Shown in pieces: positions 1 through 8,254 of a DNA stretch of 19,368 nucleotides. This stretch comes from CAZVAO01 sp964625175 (GTDB taxonomy: Bacteria > Bacillota > UBA994 > PWPR01). Both the position numbers and the translations under genes were made by a program. The DNA lies in assembly GCA_964625175.1 (NCBI GenBank), contig CAZVAO010000038.1, positions 1 to 19,368 of the forward strand. Direction: 5' to 3'. The number at the start of each line of letters is the position of its first letter. The stretch's first letter is position 1. Under the pieces are notes generated by a model. That model was not told the DNA's origin and searched no databases. It worked only from the letters and a program-made list of their open reading frames with translations.

Positions 1-44
1 ACGCTGAAAACATTGCCAACCCCATAATCTATAATCCCAATCAT
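1..44 (-). CDS. hisH: HisH, glutamine amidotransferase subunit of imidazole glycerol phosphate synthase (N-terminal fragment)
   Basis: Only the first 14 or so codons lie in the window; the gene runs off the left edge. They read MIGIIDYGVGNVFS, the usual start of HisH (a short beta strand followed by DYG-x-GN). HisH is the class I glutaminase that feeds ammonia to HisF for making imidazole glycerol phosphate. The start ATG overlaps the hisB stop by one base (TAATG), and an AAGGGTG ribosome site lies just upstream inside hisB, so the two are translationally coupled. The call rests on the N-terminal signature and its place after hisB; the catalytic Cys-His-Glu triad is outside the window. Confidence 0.85.
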   Translation of the reverse strand, partial: MIGIIDYGVGNVFS

Positions 45-616
45 TAGAGAACACCCTTAGAAGAAGGAATGCGGTCACCTTTTAGTTCCATACATTGGGC
101 CAACACCTGTCCGAAGCATTTAAAGATTGCCTCAATAATGTGGTGTGTATTTCTACCCGCCATTTGGCGAATATGCAATGTAATTTTAGCATTATTGACA
201 AGTGCTCTGAAGAATTCTTCGACTAATTCCACAGGGAAATCCGCGATTATTGGCAAGGTATACGCTGCATCACACTCAAAGTAGGATCTGCCCGACAAAT
301 CACAAGCGATAAGAATCAAGGCTTCGTCCATCGGCAATGCTTTGCTCCCGTAGCGTGCAAAGCCCTTTTTATCCCCCCACAGTTCAGCGAGGACTTGGCC
401 CAGCGTAATCCCGATATCTTCAACGGTGTGGTGCATTCCCGTCGCCACATCACCAGCGGCATCAATTGCGAGCCCCATACCCGCATGGAAAGCAAACAAG
501 GTCAGCATGTGGTCAAAAAAACCATTGCCCGTATTGATTGCGATCGCTTGGTCATCTGTTATTTTAATGGTGATCTTGGTTTCTTTTGTTATTCGTTCTT
601 TACTGATTAATTCCAT
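44..616 (-). CDS. hisB: Imidazoleglycerol-phosphate dehydratase
   Basis: HisB dehydrates imidazole glycerol phosphate to imidazole acetol phosphate, a cytoplasmic manganese-dependent step of histidine synthesis. The 190-residue length is that of the monofunctional enzyme, without the phosphatase domain of the enterobacterial fusion. The two half-repeats carry the metal-binding histidines: FFDHML (H36) with H44, HHTVED (H62, H63, E66), and near the C terminus NTHHIIEA (H158, H159, E162). The ATG start is preceded by an AGGGGAG ribosome site located inside the end of hisC, which it overlaps by 17 nt. The stop overlaps hisH by one base. Both overlaps indicate a single transcript with translational coupling. 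Confidence 0.97.
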   Translation of the reverse strand: MELISKERITKETKITIKITDDQAIAINTGNGFFDHMLTLFAFHAGMGLAIDAAGDVATGMHHTVEDIGITLGQVLAELWGDKKGFARYGSKALPMDEALILIACDLSGRSYFECDAAYTLPIIADFPVELVEEFFRALVNNAKITLHIRQMAGRNTHHIIEAIFKCFGQVLAQCMELKGDRIPSSKGVL

Positions 617-1652
617 CGAAAATCTCTCCCCTACATTGTTTTAATAAGGAAACCAACAAGGCATTCTGCTCGGGTAATCCTACCGAAATTCGGATCATAT
701 GGGCTAAGCGCGGATCCATCTTCGAAATATCCCTGACCGAAATACCGTGATCTGCCAAATAGTCTACCACCGTTATGGCCGGTCCCCCCACATCCAGAAT
801 GATGTAGTTTGTAAAGCTATCATAAGCTTTTAGACCCGGGATTTGGTTTAATGTGGTAATCAGACGATCGCGTTCTTGCCGAGACTCCGCCACATTGGCC
901 AAGAAGGCATCGCGATTTTTCAAGAGTTCAGCGCCCAAGAACTGGGGCACGTTACCGATATTAAAAGGCATTTGAATACTGCGGATCTGCTTAATAACGG
1001 GTGGATTAGCCAGTGCATAGCCGATCCGTAAACCAGCGGCAGCAAATGCTTTGGATAAGGTCCGCAAGATAATCATCTTTGGGTATTGCTTAAGTTCATC
1101 TTCCATGGTCTCCCCAGCAAACTCATAATAAGCCTCGTCCACCACCACATAGGCCTGAACATTGTCCAATACGGTACGGATGGCTTCTTTGCTGAAAAGA
1201 TTCGCCGTTGGATTATTGGGATTGCAGATGAAGACCAAATCGATGTTTTCGGACTTGCACGTTGCGATAATCTGATCGACATCCAGCTCAAAGTTGTCTG
1301 CGAGTCTAACCTCGAAAGCTTCCACAAAGCAGGTGTCCGCCGCCTGGGCATATTCTCCAAATGTCGGTGGATTGATGAGCATGGTTCGGGTTTCAGTGGC
1401 CAACGCTTGAACCAAATTAAAGATGATTTCATCCCCACCATTACCAGCAATAATGTACTCGGGCGGGAATCCCGTATAGGCAGCTATGGCTGGCAATAAG
1501 GGTCCATCCTCTTGGCGCAGATAACGGTTAAGCATAAAATCGGACCAGTTCAGCTCTGGAAACGGCTTAATTTGCTCAGGCCCCGATGGGTTCTCATTCA
1601 GACTTAAGCGAATATTGGATTTGTTGATGAATTCATAGGTCTCGTTAGCCAT
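600..1652 (-). CDS. hisC: Histidinol-phosphate aminotransferase
   Basis: This PLP-dependent fold-type I aminotransferase converts imidazole acetol phosphate and glutamate to histidinol phosphate. The 350-residue protein shows the expected landmarks: GNGGDE near residue 70 (phosphate-binding region), CNPNNPTAN at about 143-151, the VVDEAYYEF segment at about 170-178 with the cofactor-contacting Asp and Tyr, and TLSKAFAAAGLRIGY, where K201 is the likely PLP-binding lysine. The ATG directly follows the hisD stop (TAAATG), and a GGAGGAG ribosome site lies in the hisD tail. The family also acts on aromatic amino acids in some species, so a side role in aromatic transamination is possible, but the his operon context makes the main role clear. 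Confidence 0.96.
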   Translation of the reverse strand: MANETYEFINKSNIRLSLNENPSGPEQIKPFPELNWSDFMLNRYLRQEDGPLLPAIAAYTGFPPEYIIAGNGGDEIIFNLVQALATETRTMLINPPTFGEYAQAADTCFVEAFEVRLADNFELDVDQIIATCKSENIDLVFICNPNNPTANLFSKEAIRTVLDNVQAYVVVDEAYYEFAGETMEDELKQYPKMIILRTLSKAFAAAGLRIGYALANPPVIKQIRSIQMPFNIGNVPQFLGAELLKNRDAFLANVAESRQERDRLITTLNQIPGLKAYDSFTNYIILDVGGPAITVVDYLADHGISVRDISKMDPRLAHMIRISVGLPEQNALLVSLLKQCRGEIFDGINQ

Positions 1653-2927
1653 TTACTTTCTCCTCCGGACAGCGTCTGCATGCCCCTGTAATGCTTCTCC
1701 CGTTGCCATTTGGATCACAGTGTCGGCAATCTGATCAAATCCCTGCCGGTTCATGTACAAAACGCCACTGCGTTTATAGAAGTGTGAAACGCCGAGTGAT
1801 GAGTAGAACCGAGCGCTGCCCCCCGTCGGCAAGACGTGATTAGGACCAGCCGCATAATCCCCGATACTCTCTGCTGCAAAGTGGCCCAAAAAGATTGAAC
1901 CCGCATTTTTAACAAATGGGAGCAGGTCAAAAGGCGCATCTACTGCCAGCTCTAAGTGCTCTGGCGCAAACTGATTGGCCAAGTCAACGGCCTCTTCAAT
2001 CGTTTCTACCAGTACATAACCACTGTTTTCTACAATACTTTGGCGTGCGATCGCTTCCCGTGCGAGTTCACAAATTTGTTGTTCAATCTCTCTGCCAACC
2101 TGATCTGCCAATTCCGCATCGGTTGTAATCAGAATCGCCCTTGCTAACGCATCGTGTTCCGCTTGTGCTAAAAGATCAGCCGCCACCCATTCTGGCTTGG
2201 CTGAGCTGTCTGCAACCACACACACCTCGGATGGTCCCGCCAACATATCGATATCCACAATGCCGAACACTTCTTTCTTGGCTATGGTCACGTAGATATT
2301 GCCTGGTCCCGCTATTTTATCAACTTTTTTGATGGTTTCTGTGCCATAGGCCAGCGCTGCAATCGCCTGCGCACCACCAATTTTATAGATTTCCTTAATT
2401 CCAATCTCTGCCGCAGCCACAAGGGTTTGTGCGGGTAGTCGTCCATCTTTAGCAGCAGGGCTGGTGATGACGATTTCCTCGACTCCAGCTATTTGCGGCG
2501 GGATGCCACACATGAGCACAGAGGAGGCCAACGAGGCCGTCCCACCGGGCACATAAAGCCCTACTCGTTGTAAGGGAGTAACGAGCTGCCCCCGAACCGT
2601 TCCAATCATGCTGGTATCCATCCACGACTTCTCTTTTTGTTGCTCATGAAAACTGGTTATATTGGCAATCGCTTTTCTTAAGGCCTGCAACCACTCGTCT
2701 TCGATAGATTGATAGGCCTCAACGATTTCCTCTTCCGTTACCCGAAAACCTTGATTCTGATAGTCCACTTGATCATAGAGCTTTGTGTAATCGATAACGG
2801 CTTGATCCCCGGAGGTCTTAACCGCGTTACAAATGCCCTTGACTGAACGCACGATCTCCTCATCAAATATATTGGCGATATTACAAAACTTTGAATTAAA
2901 AGCTTCAGCTGAATATTGTTTAAACAT
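1653..2927 (-). CDS. hisD: Histidinol dehydrogenase
   Basis: HisD is a zinc enzyme that oxidises histidinol to histidine in two NAD-dependent steps. The open frame extends 30 codons further upstream, but that part lies inside hisG. I chose the ATG at 2927 because GGGAGG sits 7-8 nt before it and because MFKQYS begins a normal-length protein (424 residues). Conserved parts: GLYVPGGTA, the AGPGN segment, DMLAGPSEV, QAEHD (Q255 and H258), APEHLE (E323, H324), GDYAAGPNHVLPT (D357) and GHADAV near the C terminus (H416). By analogy with the E. coli enzyme, Q255, H258, D357 and H416 are the zinc ligands and E323/H324 the catalytic pair. It overlaps hisG by 8 nt and abuts hisC. Confidence 0.97.
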   Translation of the reverse strand: MFKQYSAEAFNSKFCNIANIFDEEIVRSVKGICNAVKTSGDQAVIDYTKLYDQVDYQNQGFRVTEEEIVEAYQSIEDEWLQALRKAIANITSFHEQQKEKSWMDTSMIGTVRGQLVTPLQRVGLYVPGGTASLASSVLMCGIPPQIAGVEEIVITSPAAKDGRLPAQTLVAAAEIGIKEIYKIGGAQAIAALAYGTETIKKVDKIAGPGNIYVTIAKKEVFGIVDIDMLAGPSEVCVVADSSAKPEWVAADLLAQAEHDALARAILITTDAELADQVGREIEQQICELAREAIARQSIVENSGYVLVETIEEAVDLANQFAPEHLELAVDAPFDLLPFVKNAGSIFLGHFAAESIGDYAAGPNHVLPTGGSARFYSSLGVSHFYKRSGVLYMNRQGFDQIADTVIQMATGEALQGHADAVRRRK

Positions 2928-3558
2928 TTTGAACGCCTCCCTCAATCTCTGCCTGGATTCTTTGGATAATATCGTCAAGCGGACCACGTGCCAATTGATA
3001 ACTGGCTTTATTCGCAATAAAGCGGACCGTAATCGTTGTTAAGACCTCAATCTGCTCTAATCCGTTTGCTCGCATCGTTTCGCCTGTATCCACAATATCT
3101 AAAATGGTGTTAGCGAGTCCAACTTGTGGTGCTAATTCTACGGAGCCATTGAGTGGAATAACGGGGACATCTAGGTTATTCGCTTGGCAATACTCTCTTG
3201 CAATATTTTGATACTTGCTGGCAATCCCCGTGATGCGAGAGCCAACTTCATCACTCATTTGGGCTAGAGCCAGAACACAGCTGCCAAACTGGCAGTCTAG
3301 CAATTCATAAACATTGGGTTTATGTTCGAGCAACACGTCTTTTCCAATAAACCCACAATCGGCTACACCATTCTCCACGTAAACCGGGACGTCGATTGGT
3401 TTCACCTCAATAATCTTGAGAGAATGATTCTCCCACATTAACTTGCGTCCCCCTGTTTCTATGGAAATCAAGCCACAACGCTCTAATAAATCGATGCACT
3501 TCTTGCGCAATCTGCCCGAAGGGATCGCTATTGTGATTTTATTTTGATCATTTACCAT
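2920..3558 (-). CDS. hisG: ATP phosphoribosyltransferase, short form (HisZ-dependent catalytic subunit)
   Basis: HisG condenses ATP with PRPP in the first committed step of histidine synthesis. At 212 residues it is the short form, lacking the C-terminal regulatory ACT-like domain of long HisG; such enzymes need HisZ, which is encoded immediately upstream. Visible family features are the N-terminal IAIPSGRLRKK, the ENGVADCGFIGKD segment and the DIVDTGETMRANGL phosphoribosyl-binding loop. An in-frame ATG six codons upstream exists, but the start at 3558 has a TTGGAG ribosome site at good distance. The gene overlaps hisZ by 11 nt and hisD by 8 nt. Feedback inhibition by histidine is expected to act through HisZ. 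Confidence 0.96.
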   Translation of the reverse strand: MVNDQNKITIAIPSGRLRKKCIDLLERCGLISIETGGRKLMWENHSLKIIEVKPIDVPVYVENGVADCGFIGKDVLLEHKPNVYELLDCQFGSCVLALAQMSDEVGSRITGIASKYQNIAREYCQANNLDVPVIPLNGSVELAPQVGLANTILDIVDTGETMRANGLEQIEVLTTITVRFIANKASYQLARGPLDDIIQRIQAEIEGGVQNV

Positions 3559-4429
3559 GACAATTCTCCAATACATAATCTAGATTCATCGCAAACCCAA
3601 TTGCAGGAAAGCTACCCCCAAATTTTTGTGATAATTGGTCGTAACGACCCCCATGCAAAATTGAATACGGATAATCGGCAATATAGGCATCAAATATGAT
3701 CCCTGTATAGTAATCAAGGCTCTTAACAAGACTTAGATCGAGGATAAAATGGTCATCCAAGCCTCCAATAATCTCTGCAATTTGACTTTGCTGATAGACC
3801 TCATAAAAATATTTCTTAAGCAAAGCCAAAATGCGCTGATTATTGCGCACCGTAAACATCTCCCAGATTTCATTGAATTCCTCTGGCGGCAGTTGATCTG
3901 CCAAAATACTTCGCAACAATACATGGTTATGGTCCTGCATCGTCGCTACGAGCTGATCGAAGCCTTGATCCTTTAGGCCCAATTTCTTTCCTAAATGCTC
4001 TATGAAGGGGGCCAGCCCCACACAGATGATGTAATTATTGACACCCAGCGCACGAACAAATCGACCGGCATGGCGCAAAACGGCAACATCACTCGTCGCA
4101 CAATCATCATAGAAAATCTCTACGCCCGCCTGATAGGACTCATTTGCGCGATATTGTTTGCGAAATATTTTGCCGAAATAAGAAACTCTAGAGCTGAAGG
4201 TTTGATCCTTCTCTTTGACAAAGCATTCGACAATCGCCGTCGTAAAGTCAGGCCGCAAGGCATACACTTCTGCGCCATTCATGAACTTAATCATGTTTTG
4301 ATCTTTAATCCCTTTTTCATAAATATTACTTAAACCCGTCTGAGCCACACTGACTTCATCAAATCCGGCTTCCCGATTAATTTCACGTAATTTATATTCA
4401 AAGTCTCTCAATGGTTTCACATTTCTCAT
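3548..4429 (-). CDS. hisZ: ATP phosphoribosyltransferase regulatory subunit (histidyl-tRNA synthetase paralogue)
   Basis: HisZ is a catalytically inactive paralogue of the class II histidyl-tRNA synthetase core; it forms a hetero-octamer with short HisG and carries histidine feedback control. The sequence keeps the class II fold signals: TGLSNIYEKG near the N terminus, LRPDFT (motif-2-like) followed by VSYFGKIFRKQ, and SLDYYTGIIFDAY with a final GGRYDQL. At 293 residues it is shorter than many family members (often roughly 330-400) and ends soon after the last core motif, with no anticodon-binding domain; this argues against a true HisRS. It is the first gene of the operon, with a GTGGAG ribosome site and about 50 nt of 5' leader from the predicted promoter. 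Confidence 0.93.
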   Translation of the reverse strand: MRNVKPLRDFEYKLREINREAGFDEVSVAQTGLSNIYEKGIKDQNMIKFMNGAEVYALRPDFTTAIVECFVKEKDQTFSSRVSYFGKIFRKQYRANESYQAGVEIFYDDCATSDVAVLRHAGRFVRALGVNNYIICVGLAPFIEHLGKKLGLKDQGFDQLVATMQDHNHVLLRSILADQLPPEEFNEIWEMFTVRNNQRILALLKKYFYEVYQQSQIAEIIGGLDDHFILDLSLVKSLDYYTGIIFDAYIADYPYSILHGGRYDQLSQKFGGSFPAIGFAMNLDYVLENCHGK

Positions 4430-4454
4430 TATGATCTACTCCACACTCTTAATC

Positions 4455-4478
4455 CTTTAACACGTTAAAGCGTTAAAG
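4455..4478 (-). promoter_or_regulatory. Candidate operator of the his operon (inverted plus tandem repeat at the transcription start)
   Basis: A perfect 7-bp inverted repeat CTTTAAC-AC-GTTAAAG spans 4455-4470, and a further copy of GTTAAAG follows at 4472-4478, giving two tandem CGTTAAAG octamers. The block begins a few bases after the -10 box of the his promoter, covering the expected start of transcription, a typical place for a repressor site. Known Firmicutes his regulators include a TrpR-related family (HisR/YerC); linking this site to that family is inference. GTTAAAG-like words also occur in the repeat-rich tail near 19070, so a simple repeat is the alternative. Confidence 0.5.
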
Positions 4479-4486
4479 TATAAGAT

Positions 4487-4515
4487 ATAATATCAATTAA
4501 ATAGGCATCCGTCAA
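4487..4515 (-). promoter_or_regulatory. Sigma-A type promoter of the his operon
   Basis: On the minus strand TTGACG (4515-4510) and TATTAT (4492-4487) are separated by exactly 17 nt. This predicts a start near 4480 and a 5' leader of about 50 nt before hisZ. The leader is too short for a T-box, so control is expected at initiation, through the overlapping repeat downstream. Confidence 0.75.
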
Positions 4516-4627
4516 TACCTAAACAGATATTCCTTAAAATACTTCTCGCGAATCAACTATTTAGAGCAATAACAAGCCACATGCCTACTCAGCACAGTAA
4601 ATTCCTTAATTTATTACCTCTAAATGC

Positions 4628-4655
4628 AAAAACACCGCAATTACGCGGAGTTTTT
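4628..4655 (-). terminator. Rho-independent terminator of ileS
   Basis: A hairpin with CCGC/GCGG arms (4635-4638 and 4645-4648) is extended after one A-A mismatch by AAAAAC/GTTTTT. Read on the minus strand it ends in a T run and lies about 75 nt after the ileS stop and before the his promoter, so it separates the two units. The arms are symmetric, so it could act in both directions. Confidence 0.75.
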
Positions 4656-4728
4656 GTAATTTGAAATTTTATTAATCGTTATGTCATCGATGCAGGGAGA
4701 GCACCTATATTAAGAAGCATTCCCACCG

Positions 4729-7700
4729 CTATTCGACTCGGGTAAGCTGAATCCCTGTCATATGACCATTTAGATCGATTGCCTCTAGTTCCTCAGTTAC
4801 AGACGTGATGCTGACAGCTAAAACTTCCGACTTGATCGTATCTTCATATTCTTTCAAAGCTTGGGCTACCTCGGCATCGCCATTGTATTCGACCATGATA
4901 TGATCCATCACTTCAAAGTCATTTGTTTTACGTAACTGCTGAACTTTTGAAACGAACTCACGAGCAAGCCCTTCTGTAAGCAATTCGGGTGTCAGCGTTG
5001 TATCAAGTATGGTGAAAATGTTGTTTTCCATACTCACCGTATAGCCTTTTTGCGCGTTGAGATCCACCTGAACCAATTCGTCGTTAAGAGGAACTTCTTT
5101 GTCACCCACCATTACGCTGAGCGCCTCATGGTTCTCGATGGCCTTCGCTGCACTAAATGCGTCTAGTTGTTTGAGTGCCTTCGTGAATGCCCCCACTTGT
5201 TTTCCAAGTAAAGGACCAGCCACACGGAAGTTGGGCTTTAAACTAAAGCTGAGATATTCAGCTAATTTATCGGTGAACACTACTTTTTTGACATTTAGTT
5301 CTTCTTCAATCAATTCGACCATATCCCCAATTAAATCCTCGTAGCGTCCATCTACGACCACTTGAGATATGGGCTGTCGCACTTTAATTTTAACGGACTC
5401 GCGACTTGAGCGTCCTAACTTAACAAGGTTACGCACTAAATCCATACGCTCTTCCGTTAATGGATTAATAAGATTCTCATCGGCAATTGGGAAATCACTC
5501 AAATGAACGGACTCTTGCCCTGTTAAATCGCGATACAATTCCTCTGCTAGGAAGGGAGCAAATGGCGCCATTAACTGCGATACGCCAACTAATACTTCGT
5601 AAGTTGTCAGGAAAACTGCTTTTTTGTCGTCGGTCAACTCGGAAGCCCAAAAACGGCGACGATTGCGACGGATATACCAATTCGACAAGTCTTCGTTGAC
5701 AAATGTCTGGAGACTGCGTACGGCGACGGTTAAATCAAACGCTTCACAAGCATCCGTTACCGTTTTGATGAGATTATGGTACTTAGAAACAATCCACTGA
5801 TCAATCTCAGGGCGATCGGCTACTGGTATAGCAAATTCCGCTGGATTTAATTGGTCTGTATTGGCATAGAGGGTAAAGAATTTATAAACATTCTTAAGCG
5901 TTGAGAAGTATTTACTGATGACTTCTTTGACACCCTCTTCATCAAAGCGCTTGGGTAACCATGGGGGCGAACTGTGCAGGAAATACCAACGCGCCGCATC
6001 GGCACCATAGCGATCAAAAATATCAAAGGGGTCTACCGTATTACCTTTAGACTTCGACATCTTCTGGCCATCTTTATCAAGAATCATATCCGATACTAAA
6101 ACGCGTTTATAGGCGGATGTCCCCGTTAAGAACACAGAGATCGCTAACAGAGAATAGAACCAACCGCGTGTTTGATCAATGGCCTCACTAATGTAATCTG
6201 CGGGATACAATTCCTTAAAGAATCGCTCTTTGTTTTCAAATGGATAATGGTGTTGCGCAAACGGCATCGAGCCACTATCGAACCAACAGTCAATGACCTC
6301 GGAAACGCGCGTCATCGTTCCCTGGCACTCTGAACACGTCAGATGTACGTCGTCTACGAAAGGACGATGCAGATCAATGCTCTCGTCGATATCTTCGATT
6401 GCGCGTTCCACTAATTCAGCGCGTGAACCGATGGTCTCAAAGTGACCGCAATCACAGCGCCAGACATTGAGTGGGGTTCCCCAATACCGACTGCGCGACA
6501 AGGCCCAATCGTTGAGGTTCTCTAGCCAATTGCCAAAGCGCTTCTCGCCCACGTGGGGTGGATACCACTCGATTTCATTATTAGCGGCAATAAGCTGATC
6601 CTTAATCTTCGTCATCTCAAGATACCATGACTTACGCGCATAATAAATCAAGGGCGTTTTACAACGCCAGCAATGTGGATAATTATGCTCTAGTTTTTGC
6701 TTCGAATAGAGTTTTCCTTCTGCATAGAGCCACTTGATAATGTCTAAATCGGCATCCATGACAAACTGACCCTTCCAAGGTGTCGTTGTGTATTTACCTG
6801 TAGAATCAACGGGTTGGAAGACTGGCAAATTATATCTGCGGCCCGTTTCGTAGTCATCTTGCCCAAAGGCTGGAGCCGTATGGACAATGCCCGTACCATC
6901 TGCCGTCGTTACATAATCCGCGACGGTTACATAGAAGGCCTTTTCTTTCGTGTGCATAAACGGCATCAATTGCTCATATTCGACATATTCTAAATCGCTT
7001 CCCATGCAGGAATCCACCACTTCATACTCACCCTTGATCACCAGTGGCGCCAATTCTTTGGCGAGGATATAGGTATTACCATCATCCAGCGACTTTGCCT
7101 TAACATATTCCACATTGGCATTTACAGTTAAAGTAACATTGGAAGCGAGCGTCCAAGGTGTTGTGGTCCATGCCAAGAAGTAAGCATCTTCATTCTTTAA
7201 TTTAAACTTTGCAACAACTGTTTCTGATTTAATTTCTTTATAGCCCTGGGCAACTTCGTGACTCGCTAAACCCGTACCACAACGGGGGCAATAGGGTAAA
7301 ATTTTATGTCCTTCATAAAGAAAGTTCTCTTTATTGAACTGGTCTAAAATCCACCATACCGTTTCAATATAGTCGTTGTCTAAGGTGATATAGGGATGAT
7401 CCAAATCGAGATGGTAGCCCATACGACGCGTCATATCGCGCCATTGTGATTCGTAAGTAAAGACAGATTCGCGGCATTTTTGATTAAACTCAGCAATACC
7501 ATAGGTCTCGATATCCTGTTTACTACTTAACTTTAGCTGTTTTTCAACCTCAATTTCAACGGGCAACCCATGGGTATCCCAGCCCGCCTTGCGCTTAACT
7601 TGGTAGCCCTGCATATTCTTAAATCTGCAAATCGTATCCTTCAGTGTACGCGCAATCACGTGATGGATTCCCGGCCGTCCATTGGCCGTCGGTGGTCCCT

Positions 7701-7836
7701 CATAGAAGACATAAGAAGGCGCACCCTCTCGCTCAGTGATACTCTTTTCTAAAATATTAATGTCATCCCAAAAATCTGCAATACGTAATTCCATCTCTCT
7801 TGTTGTCTCGTCACGTAATTCTGGAAAACTCATCAT
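4729..7836 (-). CDS. ileS: Isoleucyl-tRNA synthetase, type 2
   Basis: Charges tRNA-Ile with isoleucine in the cytoplasm. The protein is about 1035 residues, normal for a full-length IleRS. From the ATG at 7836: PPTANGRPGIHH at about 48-59 (a GIHH version of the HIGH signature, characteristic of type 2 IleRS), the CP1 editing domain with WTTTPWT at 223-229 and HTAPAFGQDD at 319-328, several Cys pairs in the zinc-binding insert, CWFDSGSMP, KMSKS at 592-596, then the anticodon-binding domain and a C-terminal part with LKPNFRVAGP typical of type 2. The frame stays open for 27 more codons, but these translate the T-box element. An AAAGGAG site precedes two adjacent ATGs (7836, 7833); either may be used. 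Expression is controlled by the Ile T-box upstream. Confidence 0.97.
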   Translation of the reverse strand: MMSFPELRDETTREMELRIADFWDDINILEKSITEREGAPSYVFYEGPPTANGRPGIHHVIARTLKDTICRFKNMQGYQVKRKAGWDTHGLPVEIEVEKQLKLSSKQDIETYGIAEFNQKCRESVFTYESQWRDMTRRMGYHLDLDHPYITLDNDYIETVWWILDQFNKENFLYEGHKILPYCPRCGTGLASHEVAQGYKEIKSETVVAKFKLKNEDAYFLAWTTTPWTLASNVTLTVNANVEYVKAKSLDDGNTYILAKELAPLVIKGEYEVVDSCMGSDLEYVEYEQLMPFMHTKEKAFYVTVADYVTTADGTGIVHTAPAFGQDDYETGRRYNLPVFQPVDSTGKYTTTPWKGQFVMDADLDIIKWLYAEGKLYSKQKLEHNYPHCWRCKTPLIYYARKSWYLEMTKIKDQLIAANNEIEWYPPHVGEKRFGNWLENLNDWALSRSRYWGTPLNVWRCDCGHFETIGSRAELVERAIEDIDESIDLHRPFVDDVHLTCSECQGTMTRVSEVIDCWFDSGSMPFAQHHYPFENKERFFKELYPADYISEAIDQTRGWFYSLLAISVFLTGTSAYKRVLVSDMILDKDGQKMSKSKGNTVDPFDIFDRYGADAARWYFLHSSPPWLPKRFDEEGVKEVISKYFSTLKNVYKFFTLYANTDQLNPAEFAIPVADRPEIDQWIVSKYHNLIKTVTDACEAFDLTVAVRSLQTFVNEDLSNWYIRRNRRRFWASELTDDKKAVFLTTYEVLVGVSQLMAPFAPFLAEELYRDLTGQESVHLSDFPIADENLINPLTEERMDLVRNLVKLGRSSRESVKIKVRQPISQVVVDGRYEDLIGDMVELIEEELNVKKVVFTDKLAEYLSFSLKPNFRVAGPLLGKQVGAFTKALKQLDAFSAAKAIENHEALSVMVGDKEVPLNDELVQVDLNAQKGYTVSMENNIFTILDTTLTPELLTEGLAREFVSKVQQLRKTNDFEVMDHIMVEYNGDAEVAQALKEYEDTIKSEVLAVSITSVTEELEAIDLNGHMTGIQLTRVE

Positions 7837-7849
7837 AATCACTCCTTTA

Positions 7850-8101
7850 AATATATAAACCCCCGGAATTAATCCCAGGGACGTCATAGCGCGGTACCAC
7901 CCATTTTCCATACTCAAACTTCCGTATAGCTCTCATTTCATTGATATCGCATATCTGCGGATTCCCTTACTTAATTCAAGGAATCGGCTCATGGGTGATC
8001 GTGTTTTGCTTCCTGTAAATTGTCTTCCAGCACAAGGACAATCTCTCTGATACGGGAGTGTAGCCATCACGGCCCCAATCTTCGCCTTTACTATATGGAA
8101 T
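7850..8101 (-). promoter_or_regulatory. T-box riboswitch leader, isoleucine (ATC specifier), controlling ileS
   Basis: The conserved T-box GGGTGGTACCGCG lies at about 7891-7903 (minus strand). It is followed by a terminator hairpin, CCCTGGGA/TTCCGGGG, at about 7861-7880, whose CCC arm can instead pair with the GGG of the antiterminator. Upstream are an AGAGAG segment, a distal ATTGTC/GACAAT helix, and the strand CACGATCACCCATGAG, which aligns to the specifier-loop consensus with ATC (Ile) at 7999-7997. The TGGT bulge (7899-7896) matches an ACCA acceptor end, fitting the A73 of tRNA-Ile. The terminator T run is weak and interrupted by A. Uncharged tRNA-Ile should permit read-through into ileS. 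Confidence 0.93.
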
Positions 8102-8108
8102 TGCTGTC

Positions 8109-8137
8109 ATTATACCGAATATAACCACTACATTCAA
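8109..8137 (-). promoter_or_regulatory. Sigma-A promoter of the ileS T-box leader
   Basis: On the minus strand TTGAAT (8137-8132) and TATAAT (8114-8109) are 17 nt apart, predicting a start around 8101-8103 and a leader of about 265 nt to ileS, right for a T-box. Confidence 0.85.
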
Positions 8138-8254
8138 GGGGGCCCCTGTTTTTATTGCGGTCGCGGCATTCTCGGTTAAGGTTTGTTTAAGGAATGCTAA
8201 CCGGAGCACAGTAAGAGCATTTAGCCTTTCTATTAAAGGGTGGTCTCAAATATT

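Noticed and set aside
2928..3017. A longer HisD starting inside hisG
   Set aside because: The extra 30 residues are an out-of-frame reading of hisG. A GGGAGG site places the start at 2927.
7837..7917. A 27-codon N-terminal extension of ileS
   Set aside because: These codons translate the T-box and terminator hairpin. The AAAGGAG ribosome site sits just before the ATG pair at 7836/7833.
7976..8209. A 77-codon minus-strand open frame upstream of ileS
   Set aside because: It overlaps the ileS promoter and Stem I of the T-box, has no family resemblance, and structure explains the sequence better.
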